Shown: piece by piece, positions 9,101 through 17,588 of the stretch
How the letters are laid out: each line of letters begins with the position of its first letter
Numbering within the stretch: the stretch's first letter is position 1
Assembly (NCBI GenBank): GCA_044361315.1
Contig: JBIKJA010000003.1
Span: 124,001 to 188,000 of the forward strand
Length of the DNA stretch: 64,000 nt
Reading direction: 5' to 3'
Source of the DNA: Crocinitomix sp044361315
GTDB taxonomy: Bacteria; Bacteroidota; Bacteroidia; Flavobacteriales_D; Crocinitomicaceae
Translations under genes and position numbers: made by a program
The notes under the pieces: generated by a model
The model's database searches: none
Told to the model about the DNA's origin: nothing
Seen by the model: the letters and a program-made list of their open reading frames with translations, nothing else

Positions 9101-9130
9101 CAAAAGTAATTTTTTTAAGCTTATAACCAA
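9101..9130 (-). promoter_or_regulatory. Promoter of the DUF2795 gene
   Basis: Read on the minus strand: TTG (9130-9128), 19-bp spacer, TACTTTTG (9108-9101). This matches both halves of the Bacteroidota -33/-7 consensus and lies 24 bp before the ATG. Confidence 0.6.
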
Positions 9131-9159
9131 GCAATTTACTCATTTATTTTTTAACAATC

Positions 9160-9708
9160 TTACATTTTAGGTTTCCAAGGGATCTCCTCAGCCCCTAATT
9201 CGGTGGTTAACCATCTACCATAGACAAATAAATAATCACTTAACCGGTTTAAATAATTCAAAATTAATGGGTTTAATTTCGATTCGTCGTTTAATTCTAC
9301 CACCAAACGTTCGGCTCTTCGGCAAACACATCGGGTGATGTGACAAAACGAAACCGTTTCATGTCCTCCGGGTAAAACAAAAAAACGCATCGGTTCCAAT
9401 TTCTCTTCCATCGCATCAATGGCCAATTCAAGTTTTTCAACATCTTCATCAAATAATTCAGGCAATTGCATTTTTCCTTTTTTTGGATCACTTGCCAACC
9501 AAGATCCAATGGTAAATAATCGATCCTGAATCTCAATAATAAAATTTTTATCATCCTGATTTAATGCCCTGTCTCGCAGCAAGCCCAAATAGGAATTTAA
9601 TTCATCCACCGTGCCGTAGGCATCAATTCGCAGTGCATATTTTGGAACTCTTGTTCCTCCAATCAGCCCTGTTTTTCCTTTATCTCCCTTTTTTGTATAA
9701 ATCTTCAT
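9160..9708 (-). CDS. PduO-type ATP:cob(I)alamin adenosyltransferase
   Basis: This 182-residue enzyme transfers the adenosyl group of ATP to cob(I)alamin to form coenzyme B12. It opens MKIYTKKGDKGKTGLIGG, the ATP-binding N-terminal motif of the family. R-I-D-A-Y-G-T-V-D-E-L-N-S follows near residue 27. RCVCRRAERLVVEL near 130 and LNRLSDYLFVYGRW near 150 form the trimer active site (R-x-x-x-R-R-A-E and N-R-L-S-D). The length is that of a single-domain trimeric enzyme. It lies 21 bp behind the methyltransferase gene and is probably cotranscribed with it. No other cobalamin genes are in the window, so salvage for methylmalonyl-CoA mutase is a plausible but unproven role. Confidence 0.92.
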   Translation of the reverse strand: MKIYTKKGDKGKTGLIGGTRVPKYALRIDAYGTVDELNSYLGLLRDRALNQDDKNFIIEIQDRLFTIGSWLASDPKKGKMQLPELFDEDVEKLELAIDAMEEKLEPMRFFVLPGGHETVSFCHITRCVCRRAERLVVELNDESKLNPLILNYLNRLSDYLFVYGRWLTTELGAEEIPWKPKM

Positions 9709-9729
9709 GTCTTTTCTGCTTTTAAATCG

Positions 9730-10488
9730 CTAAAATTTAACTATAAAATGCTGTTTCCGCTGCCCACTTCTTTTTGAAATAATGCCCAATTTAAACAAAT
9801 CCATGCTCAAATTAATCCGTTCGTCTTGCCGGATGATTTCCCAAGCGTCCTCCATCTCATCACTCCAATGAATATCGTCAAAAACAATAAACGCATTTTC
9901 AGTCGAATGGTTCAAGGCATATTCAAAATAATCCAAGGTCGGCAATTTGCGGTGATTTCCATCAATGTAAATAAAATCGAATTTTTCTGCCGGTAAACTA
10001 TCTAAAACTTCCGAAAACTCACCAACCTTTACTTCAATATTTGAAAATCCCGCCTGTGCTAAGTTTTTTTGAGCAATTCGGGCCGTAGCCTCACAGCCTT
10101 CAATCGAAATACCCGAATATTGAGTCGAAGATGCCATATAAGCCGCACCAATTCCAAGGGAAGTGCCAATCTCCAAACCTTTTTTAAATCCGTAAAAATC
10201 AATGATTCTTGCAATTAGTTGCCCTTGTTTTTTGGACATTCCCGCATGTTTAGCAATTTTGGAAACCGATCGCTGGGGCTTTGACGTTTTGCGCGAACCT
10301 GCACCTAAATCATTCACGGTGATCACTTCTTTTGAACGAATCAAGGTTGTTCTTAAGGCTTCTACCTTCGGTTGTCGAGCCCGTTTTGCTTTCAAAATCA
10401 CCTCGTTATAAAACTCAAAAACAAAAGGCGAATGAATGCCGTGCGCATTTACCCGGTTGAACAAATATGTCAGGTATTTTTTAACCAT
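9730..10488 (-). CDS. Class I SAM-dependent O-methyltransferase-like protein
   Basis: The 252-residue protein has the SAM-binding glycine motif LEIGTSLGIGAAYMASST near residue 105 and an acidic strand FDFIYIDGNHRKL near 170. FIVFDDIHWSDEME follows near 200. This resembles the COMT-like O-methyltransferases (metal-dependent D-x-N-H pattern). The substrate is unknown. The N-terminus starting MVKKYLTYLFNRVNAHGIHS is the form seen in Bacteroidota homologues. An upstream ATG at 10509 would put the TAttTTTG promoter box (10496-10503) inside the gene, so 10488 is preferred. It leads a probable two-gene unit with the adenosyltransferase. Confidence 0.82.
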   Translation of the reverse strand: MVKKYLTYLFNRVNAHGIHSPFVFEFYNEVILKAKRARQPKVEALRTTLIRSKEVITVNDLGAGSRKTSKPQRSVSKIAKHAGMSKKQGQLIARIIDFYGFKKGLEIGTSLGIGAAYMASSTQYSGISIEGCEATARIAQKNLAQAGFSNIEVKVGEFSEVLDSLPAEKFDFIYIDGNHRKLPTLDYFEYALNHSTENAFIVFDDIHWSDEMEDAWEIIRQDERINLSMDLFKLGIISKRSGQRKQHFIVKF

Positions 10489-10495
10489 TTCAGAA

Positions 10496-10503
10496 CAAAA
10501 ATA
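10496..10503 (-). promoter_or_regulatory. -7 box (TAttTTTG) for the methyltransferase gene
   Basis: The minus strand reads TATTTTTG, seven bases before the ATG at 10488, so the transcript would have almost no leader. No clear -33 TTG is present. Confidence 0.45.
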
Positions 10504-10518
10504 GTACAAAGAAACTTA

Positions 10519-10526
10519 TATCTTTG
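10519..10526 (+). promoter_or_regulatory. -7 box (TAtcTTTG) for the DUF4301 gene
   Basis: TATCTTTG lies 31 bp before the ATG at 10558, in the divergent spacer shared with the methyltransferase promoter. Confidence 0.45.
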
Positions 10527-10557
10527 AACTGCGTATTTGAATACAGAATAAAGTAGG

Positions 10558-11976
10558 ATGATTTCAACAAGAATTAAGGCTGAACGAGAAAAAATTGCTC
10601 AAGGGAATCCAACCATCGAGTTATTGGGCTCGTGTCGGGTAAATAACGGCATCGAAACTTTATCAAAAGAGCAGGCACAGAAATTCATCGAATTGTTTGA
10701 GCAGGTTCAAAACGAATTAAAAATTGCGTGTTTTACCCCTTCAAGTGGTTCGGGATCAAGAATGTTTGGAAGTGCTTACGATTTTCTAAACAACGAAAAT
10801 CCACCCGAAAAAACCATCGAATTTATTGAACACCTGATCAATAGCATCGAAGATTTTGCCTTTTATTCAAAATTACCCTCGTCTGTAAAAGCCGCTTTAA
10901 AAGCAGGAACTATCAATCTAGAGAACTTCTTAAAATTACTTTTAAACGAAGATGGTTTTAATTTTGGCAATCGCCCAAAAGGTTTAATTCCTTTTCACCG
11001 CTACGGAAATTTCATTTTAAATCCGTTTCAAGAGCATATTTTACAAGGAATTAATACCACTGGCGAGCATACACATTTTCATTTTACCATCAATCCGATT
11101 TTTGAAAAAGAGATCAAACACAGTGTCCATATTTTAGAAGAAATTACGGGAGCAAAGTATACTATCGAATTTTCAATTCAATCCGAAGAAACAAATTCAA
11201 TTGCTTTTGATACAAACGGCGAGGTTGTTTATGATGCGCACGGTGCAGTAATTACGCGTCCATCTGGACATGGTGCTTTATTGGAAAATCTAAATCAACT
11301 AGATGCCGATTTGATTTTAATTCGAAATATCGATAATGTCCAACACCAAGATTTCGCCCCGCCATCCATTCAAGCCAGAAAAATGTTGTGTGGGGTTTTA
11401 CTCGAATTTCAAAAGTCCATTTTTTCGGTGTTAGCATTGATTGATGGTGGACAAGACTATCGTGACGAGTTAGAAAAATTAAATACCACCTACCATCTTC
11501 AACTAGCTGAAAATTTGTTTGGTGATATCGAAGCCATTAAAGAAATACTCAATCGACCAATTCGTGTGTGTGGCATGGTTAGAAACGAGGGACAACCGGG
11601 AGGAGGCCCATTTTGGGTAAAAGATCACCAAGGTAATTTCACACGCCAAATCATCGAGAAATCGCAAATTTCAAACAAAACATCGCAACTCACACTTTTG
11701 ATAAAATCCACCCATTTTAACCCAGTTGAAATTGTTTGCAGTCCTAAAAATTACAAAGGCCAAAAATTCAATCTATTCAATTTCAGGGACGATTCGCATT
11801 ATTTTATTGTACAAAAAACCCACGAAGGCAATCCAATTCAATTTGTGGAGCAACCCGGTTTGTGGAATGGAGGTATGGCGAACTGGAACACCCTTTTTTA
11901 TGAAATCGAAAATGAATGTTTTAGTCCTGTTAAAACAGTTTTAGATTTATTGAAACCATTACATAAGGGGCATTAG
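10558..11976 (+). CDS. DUF4301 family protein
   Basis: The 472-residue protein has no signal peptide and belongs by pattern to the Bacteroidota-specific DUF4301 family. Features seen: SCRVNNGIETLS near residue 22, FTPSSGSGSRMFGSAYDFL near 58, GLIPFHRYGNF near 141 and GEHTHFHFTINP near 167. RPSGHGALLENLNQLDADLI is near 235, VCGMVRNEGQPGGGPFWVKD near 337, and a C-terminal NPVEIVCSPKNYKGQ block follows. The S-G-S-G-S-R-M loop and the L-I-P-F-H-R segment resemble sugar-1-phosphate nucleotidyltransferases, which suggests a nucleotide-sugar-type fold. That is inference; no reaction has been assigned. It stands alone downstream of a divergent promoter. Confidence 0.82.
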   Translation: MISTRIKAEREKIAQGNPTIELLGSCRVNNGIETLSKEQAQKFIELFEQVQNELKIACFTPSSGSGSRMFGSAYDFLNNENPPEKTIEFIEHLINSIEDFAFYSKLPSSVKAALKAGTINLENFLKLLLNEDGFNFGNRPKGLIPFHRYGNFILNPFQEHILQGINTTGEHTHFHFTINPIFEKEIKHSVHILEEITGAKYTIEFSIQSEETNSIAFDTNGEVVYDAHGAVITRPSGHGALLENLNQLDADLILIRNIDNVQHQDFAPPSIQARKMLCGVLLEFQKSIFSVLALIDGGQDYRDELEKLNTTYHLQLAENLFGDIEAIKEILNRPIRVCGMVRNEGQPGGGPFWVKDHQGNFTRQIIEKSQISNKTSQLTLLIKSTHFNPVEIVCSPKNYKGQKFNLFNFRDDSHYFIVQKTHEGNPIQFVEQPGLWNGGMANWNTLFYEIENECFSPVKTVLDLLKPLHKGH

Positions 11977-12003
11977 GATAGAAAAGGCCCAGTGTGACTC
12001 AAA

Positions 12004-12570
12004 ATAAAAATATTATTTGTCCTAAATTGCCTACTACTTTTAGGGTGTAAACAAATCCCTTCTACGAATTATTTAGGAAATGCAGATAAAAAACCAATTG
12101 AAAATAGTCCAACAGATTATTTTTTGGTGAATGGAGAAATGCAACCTAACAAGTTTGATGATGGTGCGGCGAATTTGCATCGATTCGTTAAAGGGATAGA
12201 AAATTTCCATCTTTCAGACAAAAAAACAGTGAATGAAATTCCTCAATTTATTAAAAGCTTCATTGGAATTGATGAAGTTGGCGGTTTTTCTATGGCAAAC
12301 CCCGGTGAAAATTGGCAAGTAGGATGCGTAAATTTGATTATCATAGATGAAAATGGTCAAATCATTTCAGAATCTCTGCCTAAAACACAATTGGCTTGTT
12401 TTGGTATTGGAAGTAATTTTGCAATTTTGGCCTATTATGTTGGCGGGGCTGGGCGATCAACTCAAGTAGTTGGTATGAAATTTTCTGGGGAGCAAATTAG
12501 CGACTTTTACAGTTTCGACACTCCACATGAATTGAATACACCATCGGAAATTTTAAATTATCTTTTTTAA
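12004..12570 (+). CDS. Putative lipoprotein without a canonical start codon
   Basis: I do not recognise the family. The frame upstream of the first usable start (TTG 12124) is clearly coding: it reads KILFVLNCLLLLGCKQIPST, a type II signal peptide with lipobox LLLGC. No ATG, GTG or TTG exists between the in-frame stop TGA (11995-11997) and this signal, so the start is given provisionally at ATA 12004. A GTG at 11994 would enter the frame if one A of the AAAA run (12000-12003) were removed, so a one-base change or sequencing error is likely. The mature part holds KGIENFHLSDKKTVNEIPQF, IGIDEVGGFSMANPGENWQV and a glycine-rich YYVGGAGRS stretch. Starting at 12124 would leave an unexported 148-residue protein. 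Confidence 0.55.
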   Translation: MKILFVLNCLLLLGCKQIPSTNYLGNADKKPIENSPTDYFLVNGEMQPNKFDDGAANLHRFVKGIENFHLSDKKTVNEIPQFIKSFIGIDEVGGFSMANPGENWQVGCVNLIIIDENGQIISESLPKTQLACFGIGSNFAILAYYVGGAGRSTQVVGMKFSGEQISDFYSFDTPHELNTPSEILNYLF

Positions 12571-12667
12571 AATTGACTCCATTTTCAGCATAAAAAGCCC
12601 CCAAGAGTTTTTACTTTGTAAGCAAATTTCGATTCTTTTTGTTTCAGAGATAATAAAAGTTAAATCC

Positions 12668-12712
12668 AAAAAAACCCTTTGCACAAAAGCACAAAGGGTT
12701 TCTATTTTTTTT
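12668..12712. terminator. Bidirectional terminator between the lipoprotein gene and rho
   Basis: A 10-bp perfect stem (AAACCCTTTG 12672-12681, CAAAGGGTTT 12692-12701) has A-runs on the left and a T-run on the right. It can end both converging transcripts. Confidence 0.85.
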
Positions 12713-12722
12713 TAAGAATCTC

Positions 12723-14633
12723 TTAACTATTCATCGAAACCAAAAACTCCTCGTTTGACAAGGTGCCTTGAATTCGTTCCTTGATAAATTCCATTGCTTC
12801 AACTGGATTCATATCTGCCAAGTATTTTCTTAAGATCCAAATTCGCTGTAAAGCTTCTTTAGACATTAATAAATCTTCGCGACGGGTTCCTGAACCTGTA
12901 ATGTCGATCGCTGGATAAATTCGTCTATTTGAAATTTTACGATCCAATTGTAACTCCATGTTACCAGTACCTTTAAATTCCTCAAAAATAACCTCATCCA
13001 TTTTAGACCCTGTCTCTGTTAAGGCAGTTGCTAAAATAGTTAATGATCCACCGTTTTCAATTTTTCGTGCAGCTCCAAAAAAACGTTTTGGTTTGTGTAA
13101 TGCATTCGCATCTACCCCACCCGAAAGCACTTTACCAGAAGCTGGTTGAACGGTATTATACGCACGAGCTAAACGAGTAATCGAATCCAACAAAATTACC
13201 ACATCGTGTCCACACTCAACCATTCGTTTGGCTTTATCAAGAACGATATTTGCTAATTTCACGTGTTTATCAGCAGGTTCATCAAATGTCGAAGCAACAA
13301 CTTCAGCATTTACCGAACGTGCCATGTCAGTGACCTCTTCTGGACGTTCATCAATTAACAAAACAATCAAATAAACTTCGGGATGGTTGGCAGCAATTGC
13401 ATTAGCCACATCTTTCAATAATACCGTTTTACCTGTTTTTGGTTGAGCGACAATCATTCCACGCTGACCTTTACCAATTGGTGCAAAAAGGTCCATGATT
13501 CGGGTCGAAAGTGATTCGTTTTTATGGCCTGTAATTTTAAATTTATCTTTTGGGAAAAGCGGTGTTAAATATTCGAAAGGAACCCGATCTCTTACAAAAT
13601 TTGGTTCACGTCCATTTACACTTTCAACTCCAATCAAAGGGAAATATTTTTCACCTGTTTTTGGTGGTCGGATAGCACCTTTTACAGTGTCTCCCTTTTT
13701 TAATCCATATCTTTTAACTTGACTTTGCGAGACATAAACGTCATCTGGTGAAGCCAAATAATTATAATCTGATGATCTTAAAAATCCATACCCATCCTGC
13801 ATCATATCCAACACACCTTCACTGACAATCAACCCATCAAAATTATACCCGTAAAAATCTTCTTGAACTTTGTTTTTTACAGTTCCATTCGGATTTTGCG
13901 CATTCGGATTTTGATATTGCTGTTGATTATTTTGAGGTTGCTGAACTTGAGCTCGGTGTTGATTTTTATCACGCATTGACTGCTCCTGCGGATTTTGACT
14001 TCCTTGCTGATTTTGTGAGTTTTGCAAGTTTTGAAGATGCGCTCTTTCCGAATTTTTAGGTTTGCGTCTGCTAGAAGCTGAACGTTCGCCACTATCTTGG
14101 TCATTTTCTGAATTGACAGGTGCTTCTGTTTGTTGTGCGTTCGATTCTACCAACGACTCCACAACTTTTTCTTCTGCTTTTTGAGCGAAAATAGGCGTCT
14201 CCACTTGCTCATATTTTGCTGCTTGAACTTGCTTTTCAACATGTCTGCGACGCTCTGTTTGAAAGGGCTTGTCATCCACAATCGAAGGACTTTCGACCTT
14301 CGGAGATTGAACGACTTTTTCTGGGTTTTCAACGGTTTTTTTCTCGGCAACTAATGGCTTTCTTTCAACTTTTACCACGTTAACAGGCTTTTTCACTTCA
14401 TCCGAAGGGAATAATTCGGGGGTTACTGGATTTTCTTGATCCGAATCAATTCTTCTTCTTCTTCTTCGCGGTGAATCATCACTCAGAGTATTTTCAGCTA
14501 CTGATTGTGGTGTCGCGATTATATCGATGATTTCTTTTTTCTTTAGGGTTTCGGAACCTTGAATCCCTAATGCTTTAGCTATCTCTCTTAATTCTGCTAT
14601 CTTCTTAGCATTCAGATCTGCATTGTCAGTCAT
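12723..14633 (-). CDS. rho: Transcription termination factor Rho
   Basis: This 636-residue hexameric RNA helicase ends untranslated transcripts. An N-terminal SAP-like helical segment (KKIAELREIAKALGIQ) comes first. Residues about 50-260 are a long, low-complexity Gln/Asn/Glu/Lys-rich extension, typical of Bacteroidota Rho. The cold-shock-like RNA-binding domain follows near 275 (DGYGFLRSSDYNYL). The ATPase core has Walker A MIVAQPKTGKTVLLKD near 400 and Walker B HDVVILLDSITRLARAYN. The Q-loop region is SGGVDANALHKPKRFFGAAR, and R-loop residues follow. The gene is monocistronic: a bidirectional terminator follows it and divergent glmM precedes it. The extension may affect RNA binding or phase separation; that is inference. 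Confidence 0.97.
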   Translation of the reverse strand: MTDNADLNAKKIAELREIAKALGIQGSETLKKKEIIDIIATPQSVAENTLSDDSPRRRRRRIDSDQENPVTPELFPSDEVKKPVNVVKVERKPLVAEKKTVENPEKVVQSPKVESPSIVDDKPFQTERRRHVEKQVQAAKYEQVETPIFAQKAEEKVVESLVESNAQQTEAPVNSENDQDSGERSASSRRKPKNSERAHLQNLQNSQNQQGSQNPQEQSMRDKNQHRAQVQQPQNNQQQYQNPNAQNPNGTVKNKVQEDFYGYNFDGLIVSEGVLDMMQDGYGFLRSSDYNYLASPDDVYVSQSQVKRYGLKKGDTVKGAIRPPKTGEKYFPLIGVESVNGREPNFVRDRVPFEYLTPLFPKDKFKITGHKNESLSTRIMDLFAPIGKGQRGMIVAQPKTGKTVLLKDVANAIAANHPEVYLIVLLIDERPEEVTDMARSVNAEVVASTFDEPADKHVKLANIVLDKAKRMVECGHDVVILLDSITRLARAYNTVQPASGKVLSGGVDANALHKPKRFFGAARKIENGGSLTILATALTETGSKMDEVIFEEFKGTGNMELQLDRKISNRRIYPAIDITGSGTRREDLLMSKEALQRIWILRKYLADMNPVEAMEFIKERIQGTLSNEEFLVSMNS

Positions 14634-14834
14634 ATTTTATAAATGTATCGGTAATTTTTAAGAACTAAAATTCGAGGATTTGAATTTGGTTGAACGAGTT
14701 GCTCAAACTAGAATTGGGTACAATAATACAACTATTTCTGACAAGATTCAACTAATTGAAAAAAAATCTACTTTTTTTCTTTCTTTGACGATTTCAAAGG
14801 TTGAGATCGCCAATAAATATCTCATCAAAAATCC

Positions 14835-14842
14835 TATCTTTG
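14835..14842 (+). promoter_or_regulatory. -7 box (TAtcTTTG) for glmM
   Basis: TATCTTTG lies 20 bp before GTG 14863. It sits inside what would be the coding N-terminus if a TTG at 14680 were used, which argues for the GTG start. Confidence 0.5.
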
Positions 14843-14862
14843 TTTATTCAAAAAAAAAAAAC

Positions 14863-16260
14863 GTGACCTTAATTAAATCAATTTCTGGCATTCGAGGAAC
14901 GATTGGAGGAAAACCTGGACAAGGATTAACTCCTGTGGATGCAACAAAATTTGCTGCCGCTTATGGTACTTGGATTTTACAAAACAATTCTAATAATCAA
15001 CCCCTTGTTGTCATAGGACGTGACGCCCGAATTTCTGGGGAAATGATTTCCGATTTAGTGATGCGTACACTGCAAGGTTTGGGCATTAATGTGATTGATT
15101 TGGGCTTATCCACTACCCCAACAGTAGAAATTGCCGTTCCGATGGAAAATGCACAAGGTGGAATTATTATTACCGCAAGTCATAATCCGAAAGAATGGAA
15201 TGCACTTAAACTTTTAAATGCAAAAGGCGAATTTATTTCGGATCAAGAAGGAAAAACCATTCTTATGATCGCCGAAAATGAAGCTTTTAATTTTGCATTG
15301 GTTGATGATTTGGGATGGTTAAAAAAAGACAATTCCTATGTGAATAAGCACGTTCAAGCAGTGTTGAACTTGCCATTGGTTGATCGTGAAGCGATTAAAA
15401 AAGCTGGATTTAAAGTGGTGGTGGACTCCGTTAATTCGACAGGTGGCATTTTTGTCCCTGCCCTGCTAACAGCTTTAGGGGTTGAAACAATTTATCCAAT
15501 TTATTGTGAGCCAACAGGTCATTTTCCTCATAATCCAGAACCACTCCCGGAAAATTTAACTGCTATAGCTACTAAAATAGTAGAAACTAGTGCCGATTTA
15601 GGGATTGTGGTTGATCCTGATGTAGATCGTTTGGCTTTTGTATGTGAAGATGGCACCATGTTTGGGGAAGAATACACCTTGGTTTCAGTGGCAGATTATG
15701 TATTAAAAAACACCCCTGGAAATACAGTTTCTAACTTATCGTCCACGATTTCATTGCGAGAAATCACCAATAAATATCATAATTGCAACTACGCGGCGGC
15801 GGCTGTAGGTGAAGTGAATGTGGTTGAAAAAATGAAGGCTACTAATGCAATAATTGGTGGTGAAGGAAATGGAGGGATTATTTATCCAGAATTGCATTAT
15901 GGCAGAGATGCCTTGGTTGGCATTGGGCTTTTCCTTACCCATTTAGCAAAATCGGGTTTAAAAACTTCTGAATTGCGTGCCACTTATCCTACGTATTTTA
16001 TTTCTAAAAATAAGATTGAATTATCGCCATTAATGAATGTGGATGCCATTTTAGAAAGTATTCAAAATGAATATGCAAATCAAGAAATAGATACCACCGA
16101 TGGGGTAAAAATTTATTTTGGCTCTGAATGGGCGCATTTACGAAAAAGCAATACCGAACCTATTATTCGAATTTATTCTGAAAGTGAGTCGGAGGAAAAA
16201 GCAAATGCACTGGCCTTTGCAATTATGGATAAAATAAAGACTGTTGCGCTAATTGTGTAA
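14863..16260 (+). CDS. glmM: Phosphoglucosamine mutase
   Basis: This 465-residue member of the alpha-D-phosphohexomutase family likely converts glucosamine-6-phosphate to glucosamine-1-phosphate, feeding UDP-GlcNAc for peptidoglycan and lipid A. The N-terminus TLIKSISGIRGTIGG is followed by the catalytic serine loop IITASHNPKEWNALK near residue 105. The metal loop DPDVDRLAF lies near 252, the sugar loop GEGNGGIIYPE near 333 and the phosphate loop RKSNTEPIIRIYSES near 428. The GTG at 14863 is chosen because homologues begin M-T-L-I-K-S-I-S-G-I-R-G. The 61 codons upstream to a TTG at 14680 have no family counterpart and contain a promoter box. Phosphoglucomutase/phosphomannomutase activity is possible. 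Confidence 0.9.
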   Translation: MTLIKSISGIRGTIGGKPGQGLTPVDATKFAAAYGTWILQNNSNNQPLVVIGRDARISGEMISDLVMRTLQGLGINVIDLGLSTTPTVEIAVPMENAQGGIIITASHNPKEWNALKLLNAKGEFISDQEGKTILMIAENEAFNFALVDDLGWLKKDNSYVNKHVQAVLNLPLVDREAIKKAGFKVVVDSVNSTGGIFVPALLTALGVETIYPIYCEPTGHFPHNPEPLPENLTAIATKIVETSADLGIVVDPDVDRLAFVCEDGTMFGEEYTLVSVADYVLKNTPGNTVSNLSSTISLREITNKYHNCNYAAAAVGEVNVVEKMKATNAIIGGEGNGGIIYPELHYGRDALVGIGLFLTHLAKSGLKTSELRATYPTYFISKNKIELSPLMNVDAILESIQNEYANQEIDTTDGVKIYFGSEWAHLRKSNTEPIIRIYSESESEEKANALAFAIMDKIKTVALIV

Positions 16261-16469
16261 CCTGTTTAAAATCAACCTATCCAAATAAAAACCAGGTATG
16301 ATTTTCAATAATTGTTTATAATTTAAAAAGAATATTTGCCTACTTTTAGCGCAATTTTCTTATCTTAAACGTTTATTACGAAAATTAAAGTTGAATAAAA
16401 CACCTCGCTTTTCGGGCAGCTAAAAAGTTTGAAATAGCGGTTACAAATCATTTTAATACACTTAATTCA

Positions 16470-17564
16470 ATGAAAAAAATAACATTGACACTTTTGTTTA
16501 CGCTTGCAGGAACACTGAGTTTTTCTCAAGTAGAAGACTTGACACCAGAAGAAAAGTTTTACAGAGATTCAATTTTGCTCTTAAACGAGACAAATGCGGC
16601 GATTAAAGCTTCTCAAACCGCCTATAACGAGGGGATTGAACTATTTAATCAGAAAAAATTTAAAGAAGCTAGTGGTAAATTTGAATTGGCGATTAACAAT
16701 GATCCAAAATTTACTCCTGCTTATTATAACAAAGCGGTTGCGGAAAATAGTATTGAAAATTACAAAGCGGCTGTTGGTTCAATCGATGCTTTATTAGCTA
16801 TTAAACCGAATTATTCAAAAGCTTATTTTCAACGCGCGAGGGCATACCAAGGTTTAAATGATTATAGCAACGCGGAAAAAGATTATACAAAAGCTGGTGA
16901 GTTGGATCCGAAAAATGAAAAAATCTATTACAATTTTGGCACGTTAAAATTCATGCAACAAGATTATTATGGAGCGATTGCGCAATTCACCAAGGTATTA
17001 ATGTTAAAACCTGATGATGCTTATGCTTACAACGATCGCGGTTCGTGTTATCGAATGGTAGAGAAATATACGGAGGCATTAAAAGATTATGAAGAAGCCG
17101 CTCGTAAAAATCCGAATTTGGCATTTGTATTAAATAATGTGGGTACTACACGGACTAAATTAAAAATGTATCAAGAAGCCTTGGCGGCCTTTAACCGAGC
17201 ATTAAGTGTAGATCCAAATTTTTACCTAGCTTACAATAACCGTGGGGTGACGCATTCTAAAATGTCGAGGTTAGATGATGCCATGAATGATTTTACGAAA
17301 GCCATCGAAATTAATCCGAACTATGCTCCTGCTTATAGCAACCGAGCAGGAATTTATTTTCAAAACGGTGAGTACGAAAAGGCAAAAAAAGATGCAGAAA
17401 AGGCGATTTCACTCGATCCGAAAATTGCAGATGCCTATTTAAACCGAGGAATGGCCAAAGAAATGCTTCGCGACCTTGATGGGGCTTGTGAAGACTGGCA
17501 AATGGCGCGAGATTTAGGTTCGGATCTTGCAAAAAAGTATCATTCAGGAAATTGTTCAAACTAA
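16470..17564 (+). CDS. Exported tetratricopeptide repeat protein
   Basis: The 364-residue protein has a signal peptide (MKKITLTLLFTLAGTLSFSQ, cleavage after SFS) and then TPR units from about residue 50 to 355. They show the W/Y-L-G-Y-A-F-P spacing: AYYNKAVAENSIENYKAAVG, AYFQRARAYQGLNDYSNAEK, AYNDRGSCYRMVEKYTEALK, AYSNRAGIYFQNGEYEKAKK and others, each ending in D/N-P. It should be a periplasmic scaffold. It lies 24 bp before the PorE-like gene, so the two probably form one transcript and may share a complex. No enzymatic domain is visible. Confidence 0.85.
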   Translation: MKKITLTLLFTLAGTLSFSQVEDLTPEEKFYRDSILLLNETNAAIKASQTAYNEGIELFNQKKFKEASGKFELAINNDPKFTPAYYNKAVAENSIENYKAAVGSIDALLAIKPNYSKAYFQRARAYQGLNDYSNAEKDYTKAGELDPKNEKIYYNFGTLKFMQQDYYGAIAQFTKVLMLKPDDAYAYNDRGSCYRMVEKYTEALKDYEEAARKNPNLAFVLNNVGTTRTKLKMYQEALAAFNRALSVDPNFYLAYNNRGVTHSKMSRLDDAMNDFTKAIEINPNYAPAYSNRAGIYFQNGEYEKAKKDAEKAISLDPKIADAYLNRGMAKEMLRDLDGACEDWQMARDLGSDLAKKYHSGNCSN

Positions 17565-17588
17565 TTTAATCATCGAAATAATTATACC

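Noticed and set aside
14680..14862. Longer N-terminus of glmM from a TTG
   Set aside because: The extra 61 codons are low-complexity Lys/Ser/Ile sequence with no family counterpart and include a TAtcTTTG promoter box.
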